Assembly: GCA_964504195.1 (NCBI GenBank)
Contig: CAZDDI010000038.1
Location: 1-41,144 of the forward strand
DNA: 41,144 nucleotides
Source: CAZDDI01 sp964504195
Lineage (GTDB): Bacteria > Chloroflexota > Anaerolineae > B4-G1 > SLSP01
Reading direction: 5' to 3'
Shown here: in pieces, positions 21,797 to 29,369 of the stretch
Numbering within the stretch: position 1 is the first letter of the stretch
Layout of the letters: the number at the start of each line of letters is the position of its first letter
Translations under genes and position numbers: made by a program
Notes under the pieces: model-generated
Seen by the model: only the letters and a program-made list of their open reading frames with translations
Databases searched by the model: none
What the model was told of the DNA's origin: nothing

Positions 21797-22647
21797 GCGA
21801 AAATCTCCTCCGGCGCGTGGAGCTCCGGATCGTTTGCGTATAGGGTGCGTATCTCATCGAAGGCTGCGTCGCCCCCAAGGGTGAGCGCGGCGAGGTGATC
21901 CAGCGGACCGAAGTCGGTGCCCGCCTCCACGCTCTCTGCCAGCGATGGGTTAAGGTAGCCCCAGCCGCCATCCCACGGCAGAATCTCGATCTTGTTGAGC
22001 GCAAGAAAGTCACGTAGCAGGTCACCTGCCACAAAAGCCATGCCGTGCCATTCGAAGATGCCGAACTTTTGCGGGTCTTCTTGCCCGGAGCGGCACAGCT
22101 GCCACGCCTGCCCGCCCACGATGAAGCGGTCGCGGGGCACGTCAAGCGGATCGAAGTCAATGGGGAGTTTCTCCAGCATCAACGCATCGAGCTGCGCATC
22201 CACCAGAATCCAGCGCACCTGTTCCGCGTTCCAATACTCGCAGACCCAGTGATCCTCAAAGTGATCAGGCAGGAAGTAAGTGCCAAAACCACAGCGTGCA
22301 CGGGCGGGCACGCCCTGATGCCGCAGGATGGCTGTCAGCATCACTGAGAAGTCGCGGCAGTTACCCACCAGCCGACGCTCCGGCGAGCGCGCTTCTGTGA
22401 GGGGGCGCGGGTCAAGTTCCAGCAGGCGCGCGAGCTGGCACTCCACACGGCGCAAGTTGACTTCGGACTTACGCTCATCAGTGAGCTGTAACCCGTATGC
22501 TTCAGCCCAGAAGATATGCACCATAAAGCCCTGAATGGTTTTGACCAAGGCAGGGATTTCGGAAGGCAGCCCATCGAGCAACGCCGCGCGCGGGCCAGGA
22601 TCGGTCATCGGTCCAGGGGTAGCATAGTACTTCAATAATTCGTCCAT
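21793..22647 (-). CDS. Transglutaminase-like domain protein
   Basis: The 284-aa protein carries a transglutaminase/papain-type core. The catalytic triad is visible as C97 in 'VGNCRDFSVML', H133 in 'FEDHWVCEYW' and D150 in 'WILVDAQLD'. No signal peptide is seen, so it is cytoplasmic. Members of this fold can be proteases, amidases or cross-linking enzymes. I chose the start at 22647 (MDELLK) because GAGGAGGA lies 6 nt upstream; the upstream ATG at 22662 overlaps that ribosome site. It is 100 nt downstream of the MerR gene and coupled to the LLM gene. Confidence 0.88.
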   Translation of the reverse strand: MDELLKYYATPGPMTDPGPRAALLDGLPSEIPALVKTIQGFMVHIFWAEAYGLQLTDERKSEVNLRRVECQLARLLELDPRPLTEARSPERRLVGNCRDFSVMLTAILRHQGVPARARCGFGTYFLPDHFEDHWVCEYWNAEQVRWILVDAQLDALMLEKLPIDFDPLDVPRDRFIVGGQAWQLCRSGQEDPQKFGIFEWHGMAFVAGDLLRDFLALNKIEILPWDGGWGYLNPSLAESVEAGTDFGPLDHLAALTLGGDAAFDEIRTLYANDPELHAPEEIFA

Positions 22648-22746
22648 ATAAGTCCTCCTCATGTATGTCTGACCGGAAACGGATGCCCAATACGCACCTT
22701 GCGAGCCTGCGGGTCATCCGTCCCCGGTCTTCGGTCTACCGCGTGT

Positions 22747-24072
22747 TTATGCTTTCACGACGGGGATATATACGTACAACTGCGAGTTGTTGGCATCGGC
22801 CGGATTAAAGGTGTAATCATAATACTCGAAGTCCGGGCCATCACCGCGCTGATAGCCAGATTGCGGCAGCCATTCCTCGAAAGCATAGCGGTAGGCTTCG
22901 CCGATGGTGGCGAGTTTGCAAGGAAAGACGGCATAGGTTTGCTCTGGCACGTCCCACCGTTCCATCCCTTCGGGAATCTCGCGGATGGCTTTAATCTCGA
23001 GTCCTGCCAGATACGCGAAGACACCATCGGCTTCCATATCACGGCAGATGCCATAAGCCGCGCCCAATCCTTCGGCAGCAGCGACAATTTCCTCAGCGCG
23101 GGCATTGGCAATGCCCCACATCGCAGCGATCTCCTGGTTCTCGTTCTTACCCCGGTACTTAAGGCCCACAACACTGAAAGCGGGTTTGGTAACAATCATC
23201 GGTTGCATGGTGTTTTTCTCCTTCTCTAAATATGAAATATATACGGATACAGGTTTGCGTTCTACAGGGAACAGCACTTCGGCAATCACTTCGGATTGCG
23301 CACTGGCGCTCTCTGGCCCACGCAGGTAGATTTCGCAGTTAGGACCAGTAATACGGTAGCCGTTCTGTTCAATCCAGGGGAGCAAGGCGTTATAGGCGTG
23401 ACTGAGATCCTCCAAGCGCCCGTGATGCACGGTGCAAGCTGCCGTTTCAACTGCGGGCAGTGTCCACACGGTCATCCCCGGCCCAGCAGGAATGGGGCGT
23501 GCCAACATCGCAGCAACTTCCACATCCACACTATGCTCGCGGTACTCCTGGTCATAGTAGATGATGAGATAAGGATGCGCCTCGTCACTTTCGACAGCGT
23601 GCGTATGAAGGTGAGCGCTGAGCTGCTCGAACAGAGCGAAGATGCCGCCATAGATCGGGACGGTTTGGCGCAATCCCAAGATACGCTGCCGTTGGAGTGA
23701 CTTGAGCACTACTTCATAGGGAGGCAATGCACCTTCATGGTCAATTTGTTGTAACCGCGTCTCGATGCGGGCCAGGCGTGCCTGCTCCGCCTGCACGAGC
23801 TGCTCCAGCTCCGCCGCTTTCATTCGCAGCATCCCGCGCAACTCCGCGGCGGGGAGCTCCTTGCGTAGCAACGCTGCGATCTGGTCGAGCGAGAAGCCCA
23901 AGTCCTTGAGCGCCAGGATGCGATTGAGGCGCGGCAGCTGTTCGGGTGTGTAGTAGCGATAGCTGGTGAAGCGATCAATCCACGCCGGTTTGAGCAGTCC
24001 CAGCTCCGCATAGTAGCGCAGCGTCTTCACCGAGACCTGCGCTAGCTTGGAGAAGTCACCGATCTTGAACAT
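22747..24072 (-). CDS. MerR family regulator fused to two GyrI-like domains
   Basis: The 441-aa protein begins with a MerR winged helix-turn-helix: 'FKIGDFSKLAQVSVKTLRYYAELGLLKP' and 'YRYYTPEQLPRLNRILALKDLGFSLDQIAALL'. A dimerisation coiled coil (about 75-110) follows. Then comes a first GyrI-like effector domain (about 120-280) and a second (about 290-441), where usual MerR/BltR-type proteins have only one. The second half begins at an internal ATG (23208) with AAGGAG 9 nt before it, and is homologous to the stand-alone gene at 20415-20873. It could be expressed both as a fusion and as a separate domain. The promoter has a 19-bp spacer with a dyad, which points to autoregulation. Confidence 0.93.
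   Translation of the reverse strand: MFKIGDFSKLAQVSVKTLRYYAELGLLKPAWIDRFTSYRYYTPEQLPRLNRILALKDLGFSLDQIAALLRKELPAAELRGMLRMKAAELEQLVQAEQARLARIETRLQQIDHEGALPPYEVVLKSLQRQRILGLRQTVPIYGGIFALFEQLSAHLHTHAVESDEAHPYLIIYYDQEYREHSVDVEVAAMLARPIPAGPGMTVWTLPAVETAACTVHHGRLEDLSHAYNALLPWIEQNGYRITGPNCEIYLRGPESASAQSEVIAEVLFPVERKPVSVYISYLEKEKNTMQPMIVTKPAFSVVGLKYRGKNENQEIAAMWGIANARAEEIVAAAEGLGAAYGICRDMEADGVFAYLAGLEIKAIREIPEGMERWDVPEQTYAVFPCKLATIGEAYRYAFEEWLPQSGYQRGDGPDFEYYDYTFNPADANNSQLYVYIPVVKA
23206..23228 (-). promoter_or_regulatory. Internal ribosome-binding site and start inside the MerR fusion
   Basis: The minus strand reads AGAAGGAGAAAAACACC directly before an in-frame ATG at 23208. It would give a separate 153-aa GyrI-like protein ending at 22747. 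The sequence looks like a fossil or working start of a once independent gene. Confidence 0.5.
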
Positions 24073-24165
24073 GGTTTAGTCCTTTAGTCCATAGTCATGT
24101 AGTCACATAGTCAGATGGTTGCGTAGTCTTTTGACTATTGGACTACGCGACCATTCGACTAAACT
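24073..24165. repeat. TAGTC/GACTA words and hairpin upstream of the MerR gene
   Basis: Repeated TAGTC, GTAGTC and GACTA words, including TTAGTCC and GCGTAGTC versus GACTACGC. GCGTAGTC (24121-24128) pairs with GACTACGC (24141-24148). Similar TATCTGACTATCTGACTA words occur at 10962-10985. Confidence 0.5.
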
Positions 24166-24171
24166 GTCTAT

Positions 24172-24202
24172 AGTATACACCCTCCCGTAAGGGGAGAGTC
24201 AA
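24172..24202 (-). promoter_or_regulatory. MerR-type promoter/operator of the regulator gene
   Basis: On the minus strand TTGACT (24197-24202), 19 nt, TATACT (24172-24177). A 19-nt spacer is the hallmark of MerR-controlled promoters. The spacer contains CTCCC-CTTAC-GGGAG, extended to ACTCTCCC/GGGAGGGT with one mismatch. The same arrangement lies upstream of the nitroreductase at 26939-26969. Confidence 0.85.
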
Positions 24203-24309
24203 GAGGCAATCGTGAATTTGCTTGCGCGATATAATCCAATTTCTCCTGAAACTTACCTGAGGTGTTTTACGTAGACTATACAGTGCCATGATTTGATCTG
24301 GGAGGGACA

Positions 24310-26256
24310 ATGCCTGCGAAACGATTTTGGACAGTGCTTCTGGTGTTGGTTTTACTCACCGCAAATGTGAGCGGACTGGCGGCGCATCCGGCTCGATCCA
24401 CGGATGCTCGGCCCCTCGATCCGGTGGAACTGACGGTGTTTTTCGAGGGTCTGATGAGCGCGCAGTTGGCCGGGGCGCGGATCCCCGGCGCAACAGTGAC
24501 GGTGGTCGCGGATGGCGAAATTCTGCTGGCCGAGGGCTACGGTTATGCCGACCTCGCGCGGCAGATTCGGGTGGATGGCGCGCGGACGCTCTTTCGTCCT
24601 GGCTCGATTTCCAAGCTGTTCACGTGGACAGCGGTGATGCAATTGGTGGAGCAGGGCCGGCTCGATCTGAACGCGGATATCAACACCTATCTGGATTTCG
24701 AGATCCCTGCGACCTATCCCGAACCGATTACGCTGTATCATTTGATGGCGCACACCCCCGGTTTCGAGGATCAGGGGATGGGGCTGTTTCTCCGTGATGC
24801 GGCGGATTTGCCCCCGCTCGACGAGTTTCTCCGAGCGAATGTGCCGGCGCGAGTCTTCGCACCTGGCGCAGTCGGTGCGTACTCCAACTACGGTTCGACG
24901 TTGGCGGGTTACATCGTGGAGCGGGTCTCCGGGGAGCCTTTCGAGGTCTATATCGAAAACCACATCTTCGAACCGCTGGGGATGGAGCACAGCACCTTCC
25001 ACCAGCCCTTGCCCGAGGCTTTGGCCCCCGCGATGGCAAACGGTTATGCTTACAGCCGGGGTACATTCATCCACGGGGGATTTGAGGTCGTGGGCGCGCC
25101 GCCCGCGGGCGCGTTGAGCGCCACCAGCGAGGATATGGCGCGATTTATGATCGCGCACCTTCAGGAGGGGCGTTATGGCGATGCACGCATCCTGGCGGCT
25201 GATACGGCCCAAGAGATGCATCGCCAGCATCACACGGCGGATCCCCGGGTCAGCGGGATGGCGCACGGCTTCATGGAGCAGACGGTCAACGGGCGGCGGA
25301 TCATCTATCACGGCGGCGACACCTTTCTGTTCCACAGCGCGCTGTATCTGATCCCCGAGGAGAATGTGGGATTGTATGTCTCGTATAACAGCGCTGGGGC
25401 AGCGGGTAACACCGTGCGCGAAGATTTGCTCCGCGCCTTCATGGATCGTTATTTCCCCGGAGCGGAAGCGCCGGAGCCGGAGCCGCCGGCGGATTTCGCG
25501 GAACGCGCTGCGCGTTATGTGGGGGAATATCACATGGCCCGCGCCAACTTCTCAACGCCGGAGAAGTTGATCGTGCTGTTACAGGCGCTTCAAGTCACCG
25601 CGACGCCTGATAACCACCTGGTGGTTTCGTTTGGGGGGCAATCCCAAACCTACGTCGAGATCGCGCTCGACGTTTTCCAAAACGTGTTGGATCTAGATAC
25701 GCGGATCACGTTTTTCTCGCTCGATAACGGGGATCTGGCGGTTCAAATGGAGGGGTTATCGCCGCTGGCCTTTGTCAAGGCGCCTTTCCACGCGACCACG
25801 GGCTTTCATCTGTTGCTGCTGTTGGGAAGCCTTTTGCTGGCGCTCTCTGTGTTGATTGGCTGGCCCATTGCGTTTATCAATCGGCGCGGGAAGCTGTATG
25901 GGGAGCGGTGGCTGCCACGCATCGCGCGTTTTGTAGGGGCGGGCTTTGCGCTGCTGACGCTCGTCTTCATTATCGGGTTCTTTGCGGTCTTTGGAGATTT
26001 AGATCCGGCCTATGGCGTGCCCAATATCTTTTTCGGGCTGACGCCAACCTTCCTTGCTTTGAACAGACTGTTGCCGGTGGTGCTCATTCTGGGTGTGGGG
26101 GTCGTGATCTTCGCGGCGCTGGCGTGGATTGGTGTGGGAAATCGCGGGAAGCCCTATTGGCGTCTCGGTGGACGTGTGCATTACACGGCGCTGGCTATCG
26201 CTGCGGCGGCGGTCCTCTGGTTGCTGAGCTTCTGGAGGCTCTGGGGCGGTATGTGA
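24310..26256 (+). CDS. Membrane-anchored serine hydrolase (beta-lactamase/class C-like)
   Basis: The 648-aa protein has a signal peptide (residues 1-25, cleavage near AHPA) and a serine beta-lactamase/esterase domain (about 40-390). The catalytic motifs are S99-x-x-K102 in 'RPGSISKLF', Y191-S-N193 in 'GAYSNYGST' and H334-G-G336 in 'YHGGDTFLF'. A linker with a strand-rich domain follows (about 400-500). The last 150 residues hold four membrane spans (about 505-530, 550-575, 585-610, 625-645). The catalytic domain should face outward. Members cleave cell-wall peptides, lactams or esters. It runs divergently from the MerR gene, with GGGAGGG 5 nt before the ATG. It ends at a strong terminator. 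Confidence 0.92.
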   Translation: MPAKRFWTVLLVLVLLTANVSGLAAHPARSTDARPLDPVELTVFFEGLMSAQLAGARIPGATVTVVADGEILLAEGYGYADLARQIRVDGARTLFRPGSISKLFTWTAVMQLVEQGRLDLNADINTYLDFEIPATYPEPITLYHLMAHTPGFEDQGMGLFLRDAADLPPLDEFLRANVPARVFAPGAVGAYSNYGSTLAGYIVERVSGEPFEVYIENHIFEPLGMEHSTFHQPLPEALAPAMANGYAYSRGTFIHGGFEVVGAPPAGALSATSEDMARFMIAHLQEGRYGDARILAADTAQEMHRQHHTADPRVSGMAHGFMEQTVNGRRIIYHGGDTFLFHSALYLIPEENVGLYVSYNSAGAAGNTVREDLLRAFMDRYFPGAEAPEPEPPADFAERAARYVGEYHMARANFSTPEKLIVLLQALQVTATPDNHLVVSFGGQSQTYVEIALDVFQNVLDLDTRITFFSLDNGDLAVQMEGLSPLAFVKAPFHATTGFHLLLLLGSLLLALSVLIGWPIAFINRRGKLYGERWLPRIARFVGAGFALLTLVFIIGFFAVFGDLDPAYGVPNIFFGLTPTFLALNRLLPVVLILGVGVVIFAALAWIGVGNRGKPYWRLGGRVHYTALAIAAAAVLWLLSFWRLWGGM

Positions 26257-26275
26257 TTGTTTGTAATACCATGAT

Positions 26276-26314
26276 GCACCGCGTAGGGGAGCACGCCCCC
26301 TACGCGGTGCTTTT
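26276..26314 (+). terminator. Rho-independent terminator between convergent genes
   Basis: GCACCGCGTAGGGG (26276-26289) pairs perfectly with CCCCTACGCGGTGC (26297-26310), followed by TTTT. It lies between the serine hydrolase and the nitroreductase. Confidence 0.85.
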
Positions 26315-26321
26315 GTGAGGG

Positions 26322-26897
26322 TCAGAGCCAGCGTGTCACTTCGTCCAATCCCTTGCGGGGACGGGCGGTGGGCGCTTCGTCGGCGTAGCCGAACGAGACA
26401 GCAGCGATCAGCTGGTAGGGCATTTCGAGCCAGCGGCAGAACTCACCGTAGGCGTAGAAGATGTCGCAGATCCACAGACTGCCCACGCCTAGTTCTTGTG
26501 CGGCCAGCAGCATGTTCTGGATCGCCGCGCCGATGGATTGGACATCCACCCTATTGCCGAACACGTCGCCGAAGTTTCTGGGGCCGAAGGGGGCTTCCTC
26601 ATCTGCATTGAAGACGAAGACGGTGACAGACGCTTGTTGCATCACCTTTGCCGCCCACTCGCTGCTGCCCAACGGGATGCCCTCGGCCTTGCGGGCAGCG
26701 ATGCCCGCGCGCATGACGTCCACCATCTCCGTGCGCTTATCTTCGCGCACGACGACGAAGCGCCAGGGTTGCGCATTCTTGCCGGAAGGGGCCAGAATCG
26801 CGGCGGTCAGAATCTCCCGAAGCGCGTCCTCCGGCAGCGGATCGGGCTTGAAGCGGCGGATACTCCGGCGGCTACGGATGGCTTCTAATGTGTTCAT
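26322..26897 (-). CDS. Nitroreductase family protein
   Basis: The 191-aa FMN-dependent oxidoreductase begins 'MNTLEAIRSRRSIRRFKPDPLPEDALREIL', the characteristic nitroreductase start, with the FMN-phosphate arginines in RSRRSIRRF. It continues with 'AAILAPSGKNAQPWRFVVV' and 'SIGAAIQNMLLAAQELGVGSLWI'. Family members reduce nitro-compounds, quinones or enones with NAD(P)H and act as homodimers. Start 26897 is where the motif begins (AAGGAG lies upstream of it). An earlier in-frame ATG at 26969 falls within the promoter. A MerR-type promoter stands at 26939-26969, so it is probably controlled by the MerR fusion. Confidence 0.93.
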   Translation of the reverse strand: MNTLEAIRSRRSIRRFKPDPLPEDALREILTAAILAPSGKNAQPWRFVVVREDKRTEMVDVMRAGIAARKAEGIPLGSSEWAAKVMQQASVTVFVFNADEEAPFGPRNFGDVFGNRVDVQSIGAAIQNMLLAAQELGVGSLWICDIFYAYGEFCRWLEMPYQLIAAVSFGYADEAPTARPRKGLDEVTRWL

Positions 26898-26938
26898 GTC
26901 ATTCTCCTTCACTCGTTTCAGGTTTCGCAACTGTCCAT

Positions 26939-26969
26939 AGCATACACCCTCCAGCCAGGGGAGAGTCAA
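26939..26969 (-). promoter_or_regulatory. MerR-type promoter/operator of the nitroreductase gene
   Basis: On the minus strand TTGACT (26964-26969), 19 nt, TATGCT (26939-26944). The spacer dyad CTCC-CCTGGCT-GGAG is like the one before the MerR gene. Bases after the -10 also match (GGACAGTT versus AGACAGTT), giving about 30 conserved bases in total. Confidence 0.85.
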
Positions 26970-27028
26970 GAAGGAAAATGGATGAATTTCTGATTTTGCC
27001 CACCGGATGTTTGGGGTACAATAGGTGT

Positions 27029-27289
27029 ATGGTGATTAATAGAGATGGCAACTTTGATTGGACGGCTGAACCGTGCTCGCTCGTAGAACGGCTATTCCCA
27101 CATCCTGATAACGTATCTCAAGGCGAGTATCACGCTATTTATGATCTACTGCTCAACATGGATGAGCGTGATAACCCGCAAGCGCTTGCCGGGGTGTTGC
27201 GCGAATTTGCCGGCTGGGCAATGTATATGCTAAAGCAGCTCAAGTCCGCCGGTCTCATCGGTGAATCTGAGCTAGCTATTGAGTTGTAA
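27029..27289 (+). CDS. Small unknown protein ahead of the restriction-modification genes
   Basis: I do not recognise the family. From the ATG at 27029 it has 86 residues, mostly helical: 'VERLFPHPDNVSQGEYHAIYDLLLNMDERDNPQALAGVLREFAGWAMYMLKQLKSAGLIGESELAIEL'. It is acidic. An in-frame ATG at 26978 would add 17 residues but has a poorly placed AAGGA. For 27029 there is no ribosome site, while TACAAT at 27017-27022 would put the transcript start on or next to the ATG, so it may be leaderless. It ends 4 nt before the methyltransferase ATG, so it is probably in the same operon and might be a controller or accessory protein of the R-M system. That role is only inferred. Confidence 0.6.
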   Translation: MVINRDGNFDWTAEPCSLVERLFPHPDNVSQGEYHAIYDLLLNMDERDNPQALAGVLREFAGWAMYMLKQLKSAGLIGESELAIEL

Positions 27290-27293
27290 TCAA

Positions 27294-28355
27294 ATGCTTG
27301 TAACCCAAAACCACATCCACAATCTTGCCGCTTATGCTGTGGATAGCACTTTCGAGCCATTGTTGCTGCCCGGCAATGCGCTGGATGTGTTGCGTATGTT
27401 TCCACCGGCTTATTTTGATTGTTGCATGACCAGTCCGCCTTATTGGGGACAGCGACAGTATCATAATGGCGGCATCGGTCTTGAATCTGACGCTAGTGAT
27501 TATATCGCGCATGTGCTGGCGATATGCAGCGAGGTTAAACGTGTCCTCAAACCAGAAGGCTCGTTTTGGCTTAACCTGGGCGATACTTATGCCAATAAGC
27601 GATTGCTGGGTATTCCCTGGCGCCTTGCGCTGGCGCTTATGGATGAGCAAGGGTGGATTTTGCGTAACAGTGTGATTTGGAACAAGATCAAAGGCGGACT
27701 GGATAATACATCGGATCGCCTCAGCAATGTTCACGAGCATATATTCCACTTCACACAAATAGAAAAAGGCTACTATTACGATATGGATGCCATTCGCGCC
27801 AATCCGCGCAAGACAAAAGTGGTCAATGGCGCGGTCGTATCGGCTACTGGTGTGACCGGTGTGCGCTACAAACGGCAAATCGAACTTTCTACCGCTTTGA
27901 GCGAAAGCGAAAAACAAGCGGCAATGGCCGCGCTGGAAGATATGTTGAACCAGATTCGGCTAGGTGAAATCGCCGATTTCAGAATGATCATTCGCGGGCA
28001 ACAGCGCACCACACACTCCAATTCCAAGAGCGTGTCCGGCCGCGCGCGTGAATTGGCCGACAAAGGCTTCTACTTCCTCAAATATCATCCTAACGGCAGT
28101 AAACCAGGGGACGTATGGGACATTCTACCCGAAGACACCCAATCCCGCGAAGCGCATTACGCGCCTTACCCCGAAGACCTGTGCAAGCTCCCCATTCTGG
28201 CAACATGTCCCGAAAATGGCATTGTGCTGGATCCATTTTGCGGCACAGGCACAACGCTGTTAGTAGCGCGTACCTTATTTCGCAAGTCAGTAGGCATTGA
28301 TATTAGCGAAGCTTATTTGCAGATTGCCGAAGAGCGTTGTATGAGGTTGTTATGA
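27294..28355 (+). CDS. Type II DNA methyltransferase, beta class (N4-cytosine/N6-adenine)
   Basis: The 353-aa protein shows the catalytic motif IV T46-S-P-P-Y-W51 first and the AdoMet-binding motif I F315-C-G-T-G-T-T321 near the C-terminus, which is the beta-class order. SPPY motifs with Trp are typical of amino-methyltransferases, most often N4-cytosine. The C-terminal end 'ENGIVLDPFCGTGTTLLVARTLFRKSVGIDIS' holds the AdoMet-binding motif I; the carboxylate pair (GIDIS) follows it. The middle of about 150 residues is probably the target-recognition region. I used the ATG at 27294; a TTG 15 nt earlier is also in frame. It overlaps the endonuclease start by 4 nt. Its partner is a NotI-like enzyme, so it should protect a GC-rich site. 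Confidence 0.93.
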   Translation: MLVTQNHIHNLAAYAVDSTFEPLLLPGNALDVLRMFPPAYFDCCMTSPPYWGQRQYHNGGIGLESDASDYIAHVLAICSEVKRVLKPEGSFWLNLGDTYANKRLLGIPWRLALALMDEQGWILRNSVIWNKIKGGLDNTSDRLSNVHEHIFHFTQIEKGYYYDMDAIRANPRKTKVVNGAVVSATGVTGVRYKRQIELSTALSESEKQAAMAALEDMLNQIRLGEIADFRMIIRGQQRTTHSNSKSVSGRARELADKGFYFLKYHPNGSKPGDVWDILPEDTQSREAHYAPYPEDLCKLPILATCPENGIVLDPFCGTGTTLLVARTLFRKSVGIDISEAYLQIAEERCMRLL

Positions 28356-29200
28356 GCAAAATTCTGGAATTGTACTCGGTCGCCGCGCAAACGCAGGCAG
28401 CAGTGGATTGGCAGATGTTGATTCAACAACAGCAGTGTGCCTACCTGCAACGCAAATGTTTGAAGGTGCGGAAAAGCGCGCCGGAGGTTTCTATCGGCAC
28501 CTGCACAGTGCGTTACGGTAGCCGTGAACCCAAGCCTATTATGATTTGCCCTTACCGGCTGCTGGAACGGCATCAGGTTTTCATGGATTGTATACACTTG
28601 CTGACCCTACACGAACCGGGGAACGAATTGCATATCGTGCAGGAGGTCCCCATTCCCGGCGGATCGGTGGACTATTTCCTGGTTTCGACACAAGCGCGCA
28701 AAGTCCGCGATTTTGTGGGCCTGGAACTTCAAACGCTCGATACTACCGGAACTGTGTGGCCTGAGCGCCAGCGATTTCTCCAAGCACAGGGAGTTGTCTC
28801 GGATGTGAAAAATGTGGATAGGTCATTCGGAATGAACTGGAAGATGACAGCAAAGACCACATTGATGCAGTTGCACCACGAAACGCAGACCTTTGAGTTT
28901 CTGAGCAAACATCTGGTACTGGTCATTCAGGATCACTTTCTGGATTATATGCGCCGCGCTTTTCAGTTCGAGCATCTCACCCCGGCGCGACTTGGCGACC
29001 CATTGCATCTCCATGCCTATGCGCTCACTCAAACTGATAGCGGTGATTTTCGTCTGGCGCTCGGCTCGCGTTTTAGCACGGACACCGCCGGTATAGCACG
29101 TTGTCTGGGCTTGCAGGCTGATCCCCGAATGGAACTCCAACATCTTACCGCATTTTTGGAGAGCAAGATAGGCGATCACACGCTGCTTTCTCTCCGCTAA
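28352..29200 (+). CDS. NotI-like type II restriction endonuclease
   Basis: The 282-aa protein matches the NotI family. The diagnostic stretch starts at 'ICPYRLLERHQVFMDCIHLLT', then 'VPIPGGSVDYFLVS' and 'KVRDFVGLELQTLDTTGTVWPERQ'. The active site is a PD-(D/E)xK variant: D107, then E125-x-Q127 (Gln instead of Lys), as I recall for NotI. Four cysteines, C29, C36, C51 and C66, fit the Fe-Cys4 site known in NotI. The gene begins in the last bases of the methyltransferase (ATGA overlap). It cuts DNA at an unknown site; the real NotI site is GCGGCCGC, but the site of this one cannot be told from sequence. Confidence 0.92.
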   Translation: MSKILELYSVAAQTQAAVDWQMLIQQQQCAYLQRKCLKVRKSAPEVSIGTCTVRYGSREPKPIMICPYRLLERHQVFMDCIHLLTLHEPGNELHIVQEVPIPGGSVDYFLVSTQARKVRDFVGLELQTLDTTGTVWPERQRFLQAQGVVSDVKNVDRSFGMNWKMTAKTTLMQLHHETQTFEFLSKHLVLVIQDHFLDYMRRAFQFEHLTPARLGDPLHLHAYALTQTDSGDFRLALGSRFSTDTAGIARCLGLQADPRMELQHLTAFLESKIGDHTLLSLR

Positions 29201-29323
29201 AGATTCTTCTTCACGCCTTACGCTTCACTTGCTACGCGCCGGGCGGCCCCTTGCGTGCCGCTCAGTCACGGAAACGCCCATCCCTGACACTAGATGTCAC
29301 ATCTCCCTGCTACAATTACTTTG

Positions 29324-29357
29324 TGGTATAATGGAAATAGATAGAACCTACGTTCTA
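29324..29357 (+). promoter_or_regulatory. uvrA promoter (extended -10) with LexA-like palindrome
   Basis: TGGTATAAT (29324-29332) is an extended -10. TAGAACCTACGTTCTA (29342-29357) is a perfect 6+6 palindrome with a GAACxxxxGTTC core. This resembles the LexA/DinR box of Gram-positive bacteria. It covers the expected transcript start. The ribosome site AAGGGGG follows directly. Confidence 0.8.
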
Positions 29358-29369
29358 AGGGGGATTAAC

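Noticed and set aside
24352..25533. Open minus-strand frame of 393 codons opposite the serine hydrolase
   Set aside because: The product is His/Arg-rich without domain pattern, while the plus strand encodes a clear enzyme.
26938..26970. N-terminal extension of the nitroreductase to the ATG at 26969
   Set aside because: The extension would be encoded by the promoter itself, and family homology begins at 26897.
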